A program made the translations under genes and the position numbers. This document shows, piece by piece, positions 1-11,449 of a stretch of DNA of 64,000 bases; position 1 is the first letter of the stretch; the number at the start of each line of letters is the position of its first letter. The stretch is from Anticarsia gemmatalis. Lineage: Eukaryota > Arthropoda > Insecta > Lepidoptera > Erebidae. The stretch is taken from contig NC_134766.1 in the NCBI RefSeq assembly GCF_050436995.1, positions 5,146,001 to 5,210,000 of the forward strand. Direction: 5' to 3'. The notes beneath the pieces are model-generated. The model was not told the DNA's origin. It saw only the letters and a list, made by a program, of their open reading frames with translations, and did no database searches.

Positions 1-10
1 CAGTCGTAAA

Positions 11-600
11 CAACGACCGTCAATTACCATTTATGCTAGTGTGGGGATATATATCGATATCGCACTCCTAGTGTTGCGACAATATCGATGTTTTATAGTT
101 TGGATACCGCAAATGTTCGGCTTTTTGATGTATTGTTGAATTAACGCGGATTAATCGAGATTTACGTATTTACAATGCGGCATTAAGTTGTATGTAATTA
201 TGTAAATAAATACTTTAAAGTATTTACTTTCGCGATAAAAGGCATTACGCATTTTTGTCTGTTTAATTTAACGATTGAAGTATAAAGTTCTTGCAAGACA
301 ACGACCGTCAGTGGGGATATACATTTACCATGTTTGCTAGTGTGGGGATATGTCAATATCGCATGCTTAGTGTTGCGACAATATCGATGTTTTATAGTTA
401 CACCGCAAATGTTCGGCTTTTTGATACATGGTTTAATTAATGCGGATTAATCGCGATTTTCGTATTTACAATGCGGCATTAAGTGTGATTGTTAATGTAA
501 AGTATGTAAATAAATTCATGTGAGATTTTACATTTACGTGCATATAATATAAGATAAAAAGCATTTTACATTTTTATCGGTTTTATTTCACGAGTACTAA
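11..600. repeat. degenerate two-unit tandem duplication, ~290 bp unit
   Basis: Two head-to-tail units start at 11 and 299 with the same CAACGACCGTCA. They share in order a GTGTGGGGATAT block, a TGTTGCGACAATATCGATG block (72 and 371), CCGCAAATGTTCGGCTTTTT, and GTATTTACAATGCGGCATTA. Both end in a TTTTxTCxGTTTxATTT segment near 265 and 585. The second unit carries an extra GTGGGGATATAC insert. There are many substitutions and small indels, so the duplication is old. An 18-bp palindrome (208-225) sits in unit 1. The array may extend left of the window. It could be satellite or a duplicated transposon end; no coding sense is visible. Confidence 0.75.
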
Positions 601-1704
601 AAAAATAAACATTCCCTTACAGAGTGTATTTCATTGTTTGCCATGTGTTTCATCAATACTTTTAAGTCCTGTTTTACTTATAATGCCATTATAATCTTAT
701 GTAACTATTCAAAGATTCAAAAATATAATTATTTAATTTATCATATGTTAGGTTTTGACGAAAATTATCGGTATGAATTAAGCAAGGCAAGTTAATAAAC
801 TACTAAACTATTAAGTTCTATTGTCTATGCCTACTCCTGTGGGAACAAAAAGCATGATTGTATGTACCTATGTATGCATGTAAAAATCCAATCACTTATA
901 CACCACTTTACTAAATCATAGAACCAAAAATCCTCTACATTTTTCAGTCAGTTAATCCTGAAGTTGGCAACGAGACACGTTTGCCGCATAAGTTTAAAAC
1001 AGCTTGAACTAGGCCACCAGTGTCCATGCGATATAGGCTAGTATTAATGCGCCATTGCAATTTTTATACAAACTGGATTTATGCGGTTTGAACCGGTGCC
1101 AAGGAAGTTCATAACTGGATAGGTTTTAGTTGGGTAATAGTCACGTGTTAAACTCTTGGGAATATGAGTGTTATGATTGCTTCAGATCCATGATATATTT
1201 TTATTATGGGTTCTGTATTTACCACTTATTATTTTTTTAAGTGCCTCAGTAACTAACCTCACAGTTTTTAGCGTTCATTGTGGTGTGAGTATATTTTTTT
1301 CGAAATGAAGTTTGGTTCGGCGGCAGGTGGCATAGACAAAAAGACGCCGCGATTAGCAGTGTATAGAATTAGGTGAATAATGATAATGATAAATTGAATT
1401 TCAATAAACTTAAAAATACGAATTAGAAACATTTGTTGTAAATGTTACACATGACTAAGTAAAAGAGAAAAAGCACCTAATATTGTTAAGGCATTATAAT
1501 AGTTTCATAATTTTCATCGATACTCATGTCCCACCTCTACACCGTGTTGCGCAAACGCACGCGATAACTTGCTCGCATCCGCCCGCCCACGCGTTATCAT
1601 AATCGTACAGTCGCACACCGCTGCGTAAAACTGAACATATTATGATGAAATCATTGAACAATTCCTTGTACGTTTCATTCACCTCAGAATCTTTGAAATT
1701 ATTG
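601..1704. other. anonymous AT-rich stretch
   Basis: I see no reading frame with coding character, no RNA gene and no repeat copy that I can pair with another place in the window. Confidence 0.5.
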
Positions 1705-1869
1705 CGGTAGCGCCATTCTGTACAGACGGTACTGTCGAGTATCGACATTTTGACATTTAGAATGTACTACCAAAATAGTTCTTACGACACCCGTCAGAGG
1801 CGCTGATCAGATTTTCATACAAAATTTCTCGATAACATGTAGTCGATAGTAGTAGAAAATCGAGCTACG
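1705..1869 (+). mobile_element. TIR element, family M (copy 1)
   Basis: One of seven copies of a ~140-190 bp family whose core reads CTGATCAG next to CGCCTCT-AGCGG. Comparing copies, one end is close to CAGTAGCGCCATTCTCTAC and the other, read inward on the opposite strand, is close to CTGTAGCTCGATTCTCTAC. The ends are therefore imperfect ~19-bp inverted repeats, as expected of a MITE. This copy has the GGTACTGTCGAGTATCGA block near its left end and TAGTCGATAGTAGTAGAAAA at the right. The small ORF across it is a shadow. Confidence 0.7.
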
Positions 1870-4443
1870 GTTCTTACCTGTTAGTGATAAGTAAAAAACT
1901 GTAGTTGTAAAAATATAGTGTTACTAACTCTTGCCCACGGATGCGTCTGCGTGGATTATAGTTTTTGCTTATGACCTGCATTATTCCCGTTTCCGTGTAA
2001 TTTCTGCGATAAAAACCTATATTCCATTTCAAGTCACTTAGCTTTGAAAAAAAAACTGTTTAATTCCGACGTAAGAGAGAGAGACAGATAGACTACGACT
2101 TTCGCGTTTATAATATGGGAATAGTAGATAGTAAATTAGAATTTTAAACAAGTGACGTGAAAAGCATGTGCCTTGTTTCTAAAAGTTAGTAACCCCTTTG
2201 CGTTACCCAGTCGGGTAAAAAGATCAAAACAAGCTAGAAAATAAAAATCCTCGATTGAAAAATAACCCGCTTATTACCTTATATACCATTAAATAAATAT
2301 ATACCATACTTAACCTCACTATCATGCAATACCGTAAGCATGTACACTTAAGTGCAATACATTTGAAAGTGCATGCGAGTTAGTGCATTATATCCAGCAA
2401 TTTTACACAATAGATGCGTGGGAGCATGCCGAGGATGTTTCATGCAAGTTATGTGCATATTACTGCATATGCTGTGCGTGAATATGTATGCAACTTCAGA
2501 GTTATATTGCAAATAACTTCTGAACATCATTGCTAGGATATGAAGCAATATAACTAAATGATAGATTTATTTGTGCCTTCACTAAAAGTAAATAGAAGGA
2601 AATAACTCTGCCTTTTTATTAAAAGAACCAAATAGTTTAAGGGAGAATTCCAAATAATGGTATTCAACTTTTCTTTGGTTAAAATACGTTTTTAAACTTC
2701 ACTTCTATAAATATCTAAAACGTTTTAAAGCAACATTTTTGTAAATAATTGTTTTCCTTGCATGCATATTCCGAGCAATATATTAGATTTATTTAAGCTT
2801 CATGTCTGACTGAATATGGTTCAAAACAATTCCAATTTTACACCTTTTGAACTCTATCACCGTCACTTAATTGTCTAAACAAAGAACTTACCAATATTTT
2901 CTACTTCAATTTCTAACAATAATCCCTCAAAAAATAATTCATAACTTTCAAAAGAAACTCAAATCCCATTACTTCACATTCAATATCAAGATAAAACAAT
3001 TCAAACAGATCAACAAACAATTACCTTTGACATTATAAATCGCATTAAAACGTGTTCCGCCATTTTGTAATCCCAACACTGTTGGTACAGTCAATAGCAA
3101 AAATTCGCTGTCATATTTCATTAAAATGTTTGAAACTTGTCTGAAGCTGAACAACTGTGTTTCTTGTACTGTGATAATCGAATTTCAATTAAGATTTTTA
3201 TCAATAATAATAGCAATATATCACTGTGAAAGAGTCAAAGATCGTTACAAGATCGTACCAAGTGGTGCTCGTTGGTTTTTTCGTACCCCTATTAGAAAAG
3301 ACGTGATTTTAAGTATATTTTTATTGTTAGTATATTAATATTTTAAGTAAGTATGTCAGTCTATTGACTTTAAAGTAATGTAGCAGTCACGTACCTTATT
3401 GTTGCTATTTGCAATAATTTTATTAATGAAAGTACAATTTAACATGTCAGTGTTTACTGTATTTTTTCTCGCGACTGTACATCGCTGAAAGCAATGGTAA
3501 ATAAAGAATGTTCCGGGAACTCGTAGAGCAAACGTGAAAGGAATATACTAAGTAATGTTAGGGCTAATGAAATTGTGTTTGTTGAACAAGCGCTTGTTTT
3601 TATAGGGGAAGCTGTTACTGATAGCTGTTTCAAAGAAACGGCAAATGCTTCGTTTATCGTAAAAAACTTGAGAATAAAAAGTAATTACGGAGCGAAGTAA
3701 GTATTAAAATATAGGTAGTAATTAAATGGATCGATTCTTAGTCATGAGCTCACTAATATCAAGCGTCGAGTTGTTTTTCTATGGAAAGCTGGACAGCGCC
3801 CCTAGCGTGTTGCGATAAAACTATTTTTTTATATATTTTTTTCGACTTCGAAAAAGGACTTACGTATTCATTCATTAAATGTTATTTTTATGTCACCACA
3901 CTAACAACGTGTGTAGAAGATCGCTTTGCTAGAAACAATGATTTCACTTTCGGGCAATACATGTCTATAATTTTTACATTTACAAAGTTCTCAAGACAAA
4001 TCATTCCTTACCTCTTTACCCAATTGTACTCTTTAGATAATTACCCAAAAAGTATGTAATGCCATCAAAAATCGTATCTACGAAACTTTATTTTTCAAAG
4101 AGACGATCGTCCAAAAAAATGCAGCTCCATCAGAATTCCCATTAAAGTTCTTTAAACCGATCAAACGTTTAAGCAACGTGTTTATAATCGCCACAGATGT
4201 TGACAATGCTTGTTTACAAAGTTTTTAATAAAATTGCCTGAACACTGGCATAACGCCAGTGTTGCAATTGCCGGGACCATAGACTAGACGGCTAATTGCA
4301 GCTGCGGCAGTTCTCTGAATGTTGTCTTTAATTGTGATAATCGATTTAAACGTTCTTTTTTGTTTTTCTGTTAGTTCTTTGCCAACAAGGTTTGATCGAT
4401 AATAATTAATAAAAAAATAAATAAAAGCCAATTATTATTATTA
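1870..4443. other. anonymous AT-rich stretch with one short stem-loop
   Basis: No supported gene. Short ORFs here are AT-rich, start weakly and lack domain-like composition. The only structure noted is a 9-bp perfect inverted repeat AACACTGGC / GCCAGTGTT at 4241-4263 with a 5-nt loop. A short GCGCCCCTAGCGTG stretch near 3796 resembles the core of TIR family M but is too short to call. Confidence 0.5.
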
Positions 4444-4698
4444 CTAGCCGACCCGCGCAACTTCGCTTGCGTCACATAAGAGAGAATGGGTCAAAATTTT
4501 CCCCGTTTTCGTAACATTTTTCGTTGCTACTTCGCTCCTATTGGTCGTAGCGTGATGAAATATAGCCTATAGCCTTCCTCGATAAATGGACTATCTAATA
4601 CTGAAATTTTTCAAATCGGACCAGTAGTTCCTGAGATTAGCGCGTTCAAACAATCAAACAAACAAACAAACTCTTCAGCTTTATAATATTAGTATAGA
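4444..4698 (-). mobile_element. non-autonomous Helitron-like element (copy 1)
   Basis: On the minus strand it begins TCTATACTAATATTATAAAG and ends ...GGTCGGCTAG, flanked by A on the 5' side and T on the 3' side. Helitrons start with TC, end with CTRR, insert between A and T and make no target duplication, so the fit is good. A CGCAA...TTGCG hairpin lies just inside the CTAG end, another Helitron trait. It carries no Rep-helicase coding. The closest match in this window is the copy at 45871-46132. Confidence 0.8.
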
Positions 4699-4881
4699 TT
4701 ACAATAATTCCATGAATGCTCTACTGACGCGCAAGAGTCTCTTATAATGGGGAAAGGGTTAAGCCTAGAGTCTAGCACACAAGCCAAGTGCAAGTTGGGT
4801 ATCTTTAAGGTTTGAATATACGTCGGTCTATTTTTTCCTGATTTGTACGTTTTTTATACATACTCGTGTTCAAAATCAGCA

Positions 4882-5046
4882 GGCTTATCACGTATCTCAG
4901 TTGACAACTAGTGTACATCAAATTGATGGTCACTATTCAGTACATTGGTGCTTTGACGTAACGTGTCAATCCCTATTATCTAAGGGAGAAAACAATGTAC
5001 AGCATAGCGGCTTTCGAATAGTTGTCAACTGGAATACGTGATAGCC
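4882..5046. mobile_element. short TIR element, family F (copy 1)
   Basis: About 165 bp with inverted ends: GGCTTATCACGTATCTCAG at the left and, read inward from the right, GGCTATCACGTATTCCAG, each followed by TTGACAACTA. A second copy at 54356-54530 lies in the opposite orientation and shares the interior GTACATTG.TGCTTTGACGTA and TATTATCTAAG blocks. It is too short to encode a transposase, so a MITE is the simplest reading. Confidence 0.7.
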
Positions 5047-5213
5047 CCCCATAAAAACAAAACAAACATCCATGAATTTATTCTAACTTTTACACCTACA
5101 CTACACAAAAACAAACCTCTTTACATCGCCATTTCTATTTCAAAACGTGGCAGACTAACGAAAATATTTTCCACAATAACCTTCCCGTCTCGTCGGACAA
5201 CACGTGAACTATA

Positions 5214-5660
5214 AGGCTTGCTACACACATGTTCGCGTCAGCACGTTCGGTTCGGCCATATTAATCGAACAACAAAACAAACAAAAGATTCATCCAAAAC
5301 GCTCACGCTATGTAATTTATTTGTGATAAATGTTGAAATTTCATTTAAAATGGACTGAACATTATATTTGATGCCAACAAAAATACATTAGTGACGTCAC
5401 TATGACATATTTTCTGATAAAAAATGTTTTTGACGTTTGATATAGAGCAGCTGATTTTAGCAAAAATACCGTATTACTGAACTTGTTCGGCTTTTGCCGA
5501 TCTGGTAGTTCTTTCGAACGACATAATTCGGCTTTTATTCAGGTTCGGCGATGTCGAAAGGCATTTTTTCAGAACCTTCTTCACACAATGACATATTTGG
5601 TTTTACCGCCCGTCTGAACCGACCAATGCCGATCCTAATATGACTGTGTGTTACAAGCCT
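5214..5660. mobile_element. 447-bp TIR element, family E (copy 1)
   Basis: Ends are inverted: AGGCTTGCTACACACATG at the left and AGGCTTGTAACACACAGT read inward from the right (about 15 of 18 identical). The subterminal regions are rich in TTCGG/CCGAA repeats, which could act as multiple transposase sites. The interior segment 5350-5475 recurs at 44740-44897. There is no long ORF. I could not define a target-site duplication. Confidence 0.65.
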
Positions 5661-6758
5661 AACTCTTGAAAAATAGAATAAAACAGCTCTCAGCTATATT
5701 GAAACAGTTGGATAGAAAATTGGAAAACTTGTAGTGACCACTACATACGAGTGTCTTATCTGTATGGTGAAAAGTTTTACAAATATGACAGTTACATGTT
5801 ACGAAACTCATATAAAATATGTTAGTATTTTCGTGTATTTGACGACAGTCATTGCGACATATTTGAGAATGTTTACACTTATGCTGTTGATGATGCATTC
5901 AAACCGGATAATTATACAGAAGTTTAGTATTTTTTAAATATATTGATAGAAAATAAACCGATTTGAACTAAGGTAAGCAAAGTTTAATTGAACAATAAAT
6001 AATTTTGACAACAGATAATTTATAGAGGCCTGACAAAAACACCTACATATTTATTCGTTGAATCTATGAAGTTAAAATCGGTACGTTAAAGCTTATTCTC
6101 CATAGCTTATTAGTCAAAAACGTTAAAATTAATTTTCACCTTTATCAAACTTTAAGCCCAAATCCATCAAAATATTTTCAAAGATGAAAATACACTTAAT
6201 TTTAAAAACGTCGGTAACTACATAGTAAATAGCATTTCACGTTACATTCTACCTAAAGTGTTCCTCACATATATGTACATAGGACAGTCCAGACGCGTCT
6301 GCGTGCCAGTGTTTGTTAGTGTTTGCGAGGTCATTGCCCCGCCTAGAATATCGCGGCGCGTAGATTGTTTAGATTATCTATTCTGCCTAGTACTATGTAT
6401 ATATATGTGTACTATGTATGTATATGTACTATGTAGCGATGCGTTTACGGCAGTCGCTGAATGCGTACCCAATTATGAACTAGTTAACTGTTAATATCGT
6501 GGAATGAGTTAATGTGATAACATTTTAGTGTGATTGTGATAAATATATTTTTATTGGGCGTTTTTTGTTGTTGTTGAAAGGAGTAGAAACACGCTTGACA
6601 AATTCAAATGGAAAGATGATTTATTAATATATTATGCTTGGTTATAAATTAACGTTTTTAAACTCTCGCAACTTGTACACATAATATTATAATGTAACGG
6701 GCCTTAAATACCATTGAATAATAAAGAGTAGGTTACCTTATTTGTTATAAATTATAAG

Positions 6759-6801
6759 CCAGGAGGAATATCTAGACTAGAAGTCTAGATATTCCTCCTG
6801 G
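6759..6801. repeat. perfect 20-bp inverted repeat, 3-nt spacer
   Basis: CCAGGAGGAATATCTAGACT (6759-6778) is followed by the spacer AGA and then by its exact reverse complement (6782-6801). The arms have no mismatch, unlike the decayed repeats around them. The stem is too short for a normal animal pre-miRNA. It could be a recent fold-back duplication or a protein-binding palindrome. Confidence 0.9.
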
Positions 6802-7655
6802 ACTTTAGTAATAGGGTTGGTTTATGTTTATTAAATTCAAGAGGTGATTTCATGGGACTCTACACACACGATATAACGCTTGAAAATTGTATGCACTGAT
6901 AAATTAAAACATATACAATATACATTTAGTTATTATGATTATAGTTTAGAATAATTTATTAATATTCTAATGTCAGTGATATCCACACCCACCGGATTTG
7001 ATGCCAATAGCTTGTCAATATTTGATTGGATAGAGATTATCCGATACATATGGATTGTGATGTACATTTGAATGTTTGATTAATATGTTGATTGTGTGTT
7101 AGTGGTAAGTGATAATATAATCATAAGTGAATATCTTCTGCAACGACAACAACGATTTAATGACCAACTTATGTAGGTAATGAATGATCATTTCAAAATT
7201 ACAGATTTTAAAAGGACATTTTCCTCGTCAACTATTTTAATCGATAAATTAACAGCAATACCTTAAAATGAGAATAATCCAATATAAATTATAAAAGAGC
7301 ACTTTATTCGACCTGAAAATCGATCCCGAGACTTTATGGTCAACAGTCAAATACACAATCCACCGCACCAGAGAGGTAATCACAAGTTTATAGCTTTCAA
7401 TATTCCCAAATACAAAACTTAAAACAAACATCGATTAAATTCCTTTTCCGTTGTATCTTCGCAATATAAATCTTGCATTTTATCTACAAGAGAACAACAG
7501 AACACATGTTTTCATAAGCTGACGGCATCCGAACCGATAAAAGACGGTTCTAACCAAAAAGTTTCGTGTTCAAACCAAACACAGATACGGATTTACATAA
7601 AATGAATTTTATAACGAAGTCGATGAGTTTTGTGAAGGGTGACAATAAATTTGAA

Positions 7656-7730
7656 GTATCGTATCATGGTGTATTGTAAGAAGATTGCAAGTTCTTTAAG
7701 ATTTAAAGGTATTGTATCGTATCATGGTGT
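7656..7730. repeat. 17-bp direct repeat, 58-bp spacing
   Basis: GTATCGTATCATGGTGT occurs at 7656-7672 and 7714-7730. The bases after each copy are also alike (aTTGTaAGAAGaTTG against cTTGTgAGAAGgTTG), so this is a small local tandem duplication. Confidence 0.75.
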
Positions 7731-9016
7731 CTTGTGAGAAGGTTGTAATATTATGCATTTTTTTAGATTTTATAGTAATTGTTCCTCTTACAGCCTCTTT
7801 CGTGTTTAGAGTTTAACATTTTAAACTGTAGGTCTCAGGCGGTGTAGATAATATTACGTTATTTCATCATGGCAAATATGTGTTAAAAACAAAGATTTTG
7901 CTTTTATAAGTACATTATTTAGTTATTTATAAGGTATATCATACGAGCTCAAAGTATAAAATAACATTCATTTACTGAAACACTAAGTCGTTAAAAACGT
8001 AATCAGATCCAGCTGCAAAACATGGACTTAATAAACTAACTACTGAAAATATTTTCTGTTAAAAGGAACACAGGAAAAAGCAAAAGAGCACTGTAAAAGA
8101 TTCTCCACAGATAATTCTTACAGAAATAAATCTTGTATGAGCAAAGTTCTGGGAAGTAGTAAAAAAGGCTTTTGTACGACTAAACGGAAGTCCCCGAGAC
8201 TTCCTTTTAGTTTATCTATAATTCATTTGAGAACATCTAGTTGAAAACTTTGTGCTAATGGAATTATCATGTTCTAGATCGGAGAGGGAAATGGCATCAA
8301 AGAAAAATTGCTTGAGACTAAACTATGGATCTATATTATATTTCCATACCGAAATGTTAAATGCGAAATTGTATACGTTTTTTATTTATTTGCGAATATA
8401 TTGGAAATTAATTTAAATCTAATAAAATTGGGATGAAAATTTGCATGTAGAAAGTCAAATACCTGAGTCAAACTTAACACATTGGCTCTTTTTCTTAAAT
8501 TCGACTTATAGTAACTTCTTTATTTTACTCCTATAACACGTGGATTGAACAGCTTCTGAAGGGCAGATCCAACAATCAAAAGGTGACAGTAAAATCAACT
8601 AATTATGCTCATTTATTAACTTTCCGATGGACCTACTAAAATGAGAGCTATAGTTGTTTGATGTTGATAGTCCTGTTGACTCTTTGTCTCTGATAATAGT
8701 GTTTTATAAGTCTTTTATAAAGGGGGCACTAGTGTACATTTCAGCAAAGAAATTACTAAATTCCAGTCCCCAAAAAGCCTCAATTCATAGCCACTTCACG
8801 GCCCTCGCGATCGTGTGAACAACACTGGCTCACGGCTTTCCGTTACCGCTGGCTCCGTATCTCCGTATATGGAAACTGTACCGAGCCTCACGCCTGATAT
8901 CATAGATTTATCTACCTTGTTTATATGCTCAATAATACAGGGCGCGGTTTTAATCAGACACCTTTTTTTAAAGGTACATTACGGAAGTGGATTTTTTGTG
9001 ATGTAGTGGCCTCTTG

Positions 9017-9193
9017 CTGTAGCTCGATTCTCTACTACTATCGACTACCGACAACCGACCTGTCATCGAGAAATTTTGTATGAAAATCTGATCAGCGCCT
9101 CTGACGGGTGCCTTAGGAAACATTTTGGCAGTCCATTCTAAATGTCAAACTTTCGATACTCCACAGTACCGATTGTGCAGAATCGCGCTACTG
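9017..9193 (-). mobile_element. TIR element, family M (copy 2)
   Basis: The most complete copy in the reverse orientation. It starts CTGTAGCTCGATTCTCTACT at the left, has the GATCAGCGCCTCTGACGGG core in the middle, and ends with the reverse complement of CAGTAGCGCGATTCTGCAC. With copies 3 and 6 it defines both ends of the family. Confidence 0.75.
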
Positions 9194-9254
9194 TTTAGTT
9201 ATGTTTAAATCTGTTAATAAAATTATGTTTTAGTTCATAGCTTAAGCGTTGATT

Positions 9255-9640
9255 TTTATCTGGGGGCACGGAAGTGCCCCCGCAAGTCGAGCAAAAAAAA
9301 GCGGCACGGCCGTAACATCCTTTTCTCGAAGCAATTCGGGCTATTTTTGACACCCCTATAATTTCATTGTGGATGAAACAAGAAGCCTGGATTTTCAGTA
9401 ACTAATCAGTCATTGTATAAACACGGTATATTTAAAATTTCAGTCAATTTGAAGCAGTAGTTTAGGAATGACAACTTGTTAAAATTTTGAATTTTGTCAC
9501 TCACTGACTCACCGATCATCAAAAGTCTAAGGTACTTCTAGCAGTCTTAGAAGCTTAAAATTTAGAATATAAATAGGGTTTAGTGTCTTTATCATGGGAA
9601 AAATTTAATATTTTCTAATTTCGGTCCAGTTTTCTAAATA
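9255..9640 (+). repeat. dispersed repeat led by a GC-rich hairpin
   Basis: The segment opens with GGGGGCAC-GGAA-GTGCCCCC (9262-9281), a perfect 8-bp stem closed by a GNRA-type tetraloop. Then come GCGGCACGGCCGTAACATCC, a TCACTCACTGACTCACC block and CTAAGGTACTTCTAGCAGTC. I recall similar phrases as a common moth interspersed repeat, but no second copy exists in this window. The repeat identity is therefore from memory; the hairpin is seen directly. Confidence 0.4.
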
Positions 9641-10280
9641 CACCAACTGCAACAATAACTTTGTAATCCCATATAAATGTATAAGATTACAAGGTTACAT
9701 TTGCAGTTAATGAATTATTATTACTGTAGAAAATAAAATAAATAGGTGTAAATAGGTACCTACTATATGAAGCATAACGGGAGGGGGTATTGGGTGGGTA
9801 AGGGTGTTTAGCCCGTGAAACTGAACAACATTCCCATAGGGAAATATGTTGAATTATGAAAAAAAACGTCTTTCCATACAAATTGGACTTATGTTCGCTC
9901 TACAAAAAGAAGTGAGATGCCATCAAAAACATTCTGTAAAAAACCTCAAGTCTCGCCGTAAAAAGTTGTGAGATCTATATAATACCAAGTCGATTAATCT
10001 ATTTAGTCTCTACTTAAAAGACCTTCTGTCTCACATCAATTACGCAGATCGTACGCAGTCTCAATATCAATTGACACTTCTTCGTATCAATGTACGATTG
10101 ATACAAACATAACACTTTTCCTTCGTAGGAAAAACACGACCTCTATGTGATGCATATGCAAGACTAATTGAATGGAATTGAACGATCAATGAGTATGGGT
10201 TAAGTAAGGCACTTAGTTTACCTTAATTGTGACGTCATGAATATAAGCATTTAATACCACCAATAATATAATAAAAATAC

Positions 10281-10531
10281 CTCTCTGGTGTAATTAGTTG
10301 AATATGGTACTACTAATCGCAAGGCTTCAGGTTCAATTTCCGGTTGGGCAAAGTACTATTTATTTAGTCAATTTTCTATATGAATTTTCTTAATAGCATT
10401 CTTTAGTTAGATAGTGGCTGGTTTTGGGCAATAGGCTCGCCAAGTATCATATAGCAGTAGTATTAAACCTCACCTATTTTATACACCTCTGCCTAAATCT
10501 TCGAGAATGCGGGCGAGATATAAATACGATA
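10281..10531 (+). mobile_element. tRNA-derived SINE-like element, family A (near full length)
   Basis: A tRNA-like head carries a B box, GGTTCAATTTCC (10331-10342), with a decayed A box about 35 bp upstream. The body contains GGTTTTGGGCAATAGGCTCGCC and TTATACACCTCTGCCTAAAT. Reverse-oriented copies of this body with a reversed B box occur at 14610-14826 and 22785-23030. RNA polymerase III promoter boxes plus a shared body identify a SINE. No target-site duplication could be defined by eye. Confidence 0.65.
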
Positions 10532-11251
10532 ATGAAATTAAATATGTACTGAAGTAGAATACGTCGTTTTACCCAAAATACAATAAAATTTTTCTTTTCA
10601 TCTTAAGTATCAAAATGCACAAATAAATAAAAATATGTTGGCCAATATATGTTTAATACTACTTAACATTAACAGGTATATTGATATATATTATATCATA
10701 TATTATGTACTTATTGTGTATTATGCGAGGCAGATTTGAGCATTTTAATGGAGATTTACAAGAAATCAAATACATGGCAATCGAATATAATTTGTAATCA
10801 CTTACTCTACTACTAAAGCTACGAAGTTAGCTACGGGGGTTTTGAACTAATGATAGGAAATCACAATAGTTTCCCTTTAATCTAAGAATTGTCATCAATG
10901 ATTCTAGCAAAGTTCAATGAATACGTTTAAATTACATAGTACTAGGAACTATGCTAATTTATGTATGTATAGTGTGAATTACGCTAAACTTCAGATTAAC
11001 ATAGAGTTTTCCTATTTATTTAAATAACTTCTGTAGATATTGTGACGCACTGTACGCCAATGCCTTGGGTATATTTAGTTCGATTAATACATCATTATAA
11101 TATTAAGTTCTTTATTTATTACTGCTTCGAATGTACATACTGACACAAAAATGTCTGTTATACTTTGAAATTGGGATTTATCTATTATAGTTGTGTTTTA
11201 AGATTTTTGCCAATGTAAGTTAGACAATTTTATCCGAGGAATAAATACATC
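10532..11251. other. anonymous AT-rich stretch
   Basis: Nothing supportable was seen apart from AT-rich simple sequence near 10676-10730. Confidence 0.5.
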
Positions 11252-11358
11252 GTGAGTACATTTAGCGGTAGTTTATCTGTTCAAACTGTCATGTTTATTT
11301 GAGCTTAAACGCTGTTGAATAGATAAACTACCGCTAAATGTACCTCAGAAACCGGGGG
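11252..11358. mobile_element. palindromic MITE, family H (copy A)
   Basis: The arms TACATTTAGCGGTAGTTTAT and its complement lie around a short centre, and the right end reads CAGAAACCGGGGG followed by TAA. The left terminal CCCCCGG is lost or diverged in this copy. It belongs to the family best seen at 33031-33150. As RNA it would fold into a long hairpin. Confidence 0.75.
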
Positions 11359-11426
11359 TAAGTTAGATTACTTATCGATTAAGTTATTTTTCTAAGGAAA
11401 CAGCTCCTAAAACACACTACGAAATA

Positions 11427-11449
11427 AAGTAACCCTATTTGGGTTACTT
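11427..11449. repeat. 9-bp perfect stem-loop
   Basis: AAGTAACCC (11427-11435), loop TATTT, GGGTTACTT (11441-11449). It lies about 70 bp beyond the palindromic MITE, and no function is evident. Confidence 0.6.

Larger units (their letters stand above)
5661..9016. other. anonymous stretch with small hairpins and a local GC rise
   Basis: No supported coding exon. Structures noted: a perfect 20-bp inverted repeat (6759-6801, listed separately), a 17-bp direct repeat at 7656 and 7714, an imperfect stem-loop ACTAAACGGAAGT / ACTTCCTTTTAGT near 8190-8220, a TGTATA-rich simple repeat at about 6396-6434, and a GC-rich patch at 6285-6365. The 78-codon ORF over that patch runs into the simple repeat and does not look like a protein. 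Confidence 0.5.

Noticed and set aside
3786..3812. Another copy of TIR family M
   Set aside because: Only the ~20-bp GCGCCCCTAGCGTG core is similar; neither end is present.
6759..6801. Pre-miRNA hairpin
   Set aside because: A 20-bp stem with a 3-nt loop is too short for Drosha/Dicer processing of a canonical animal miRNA.
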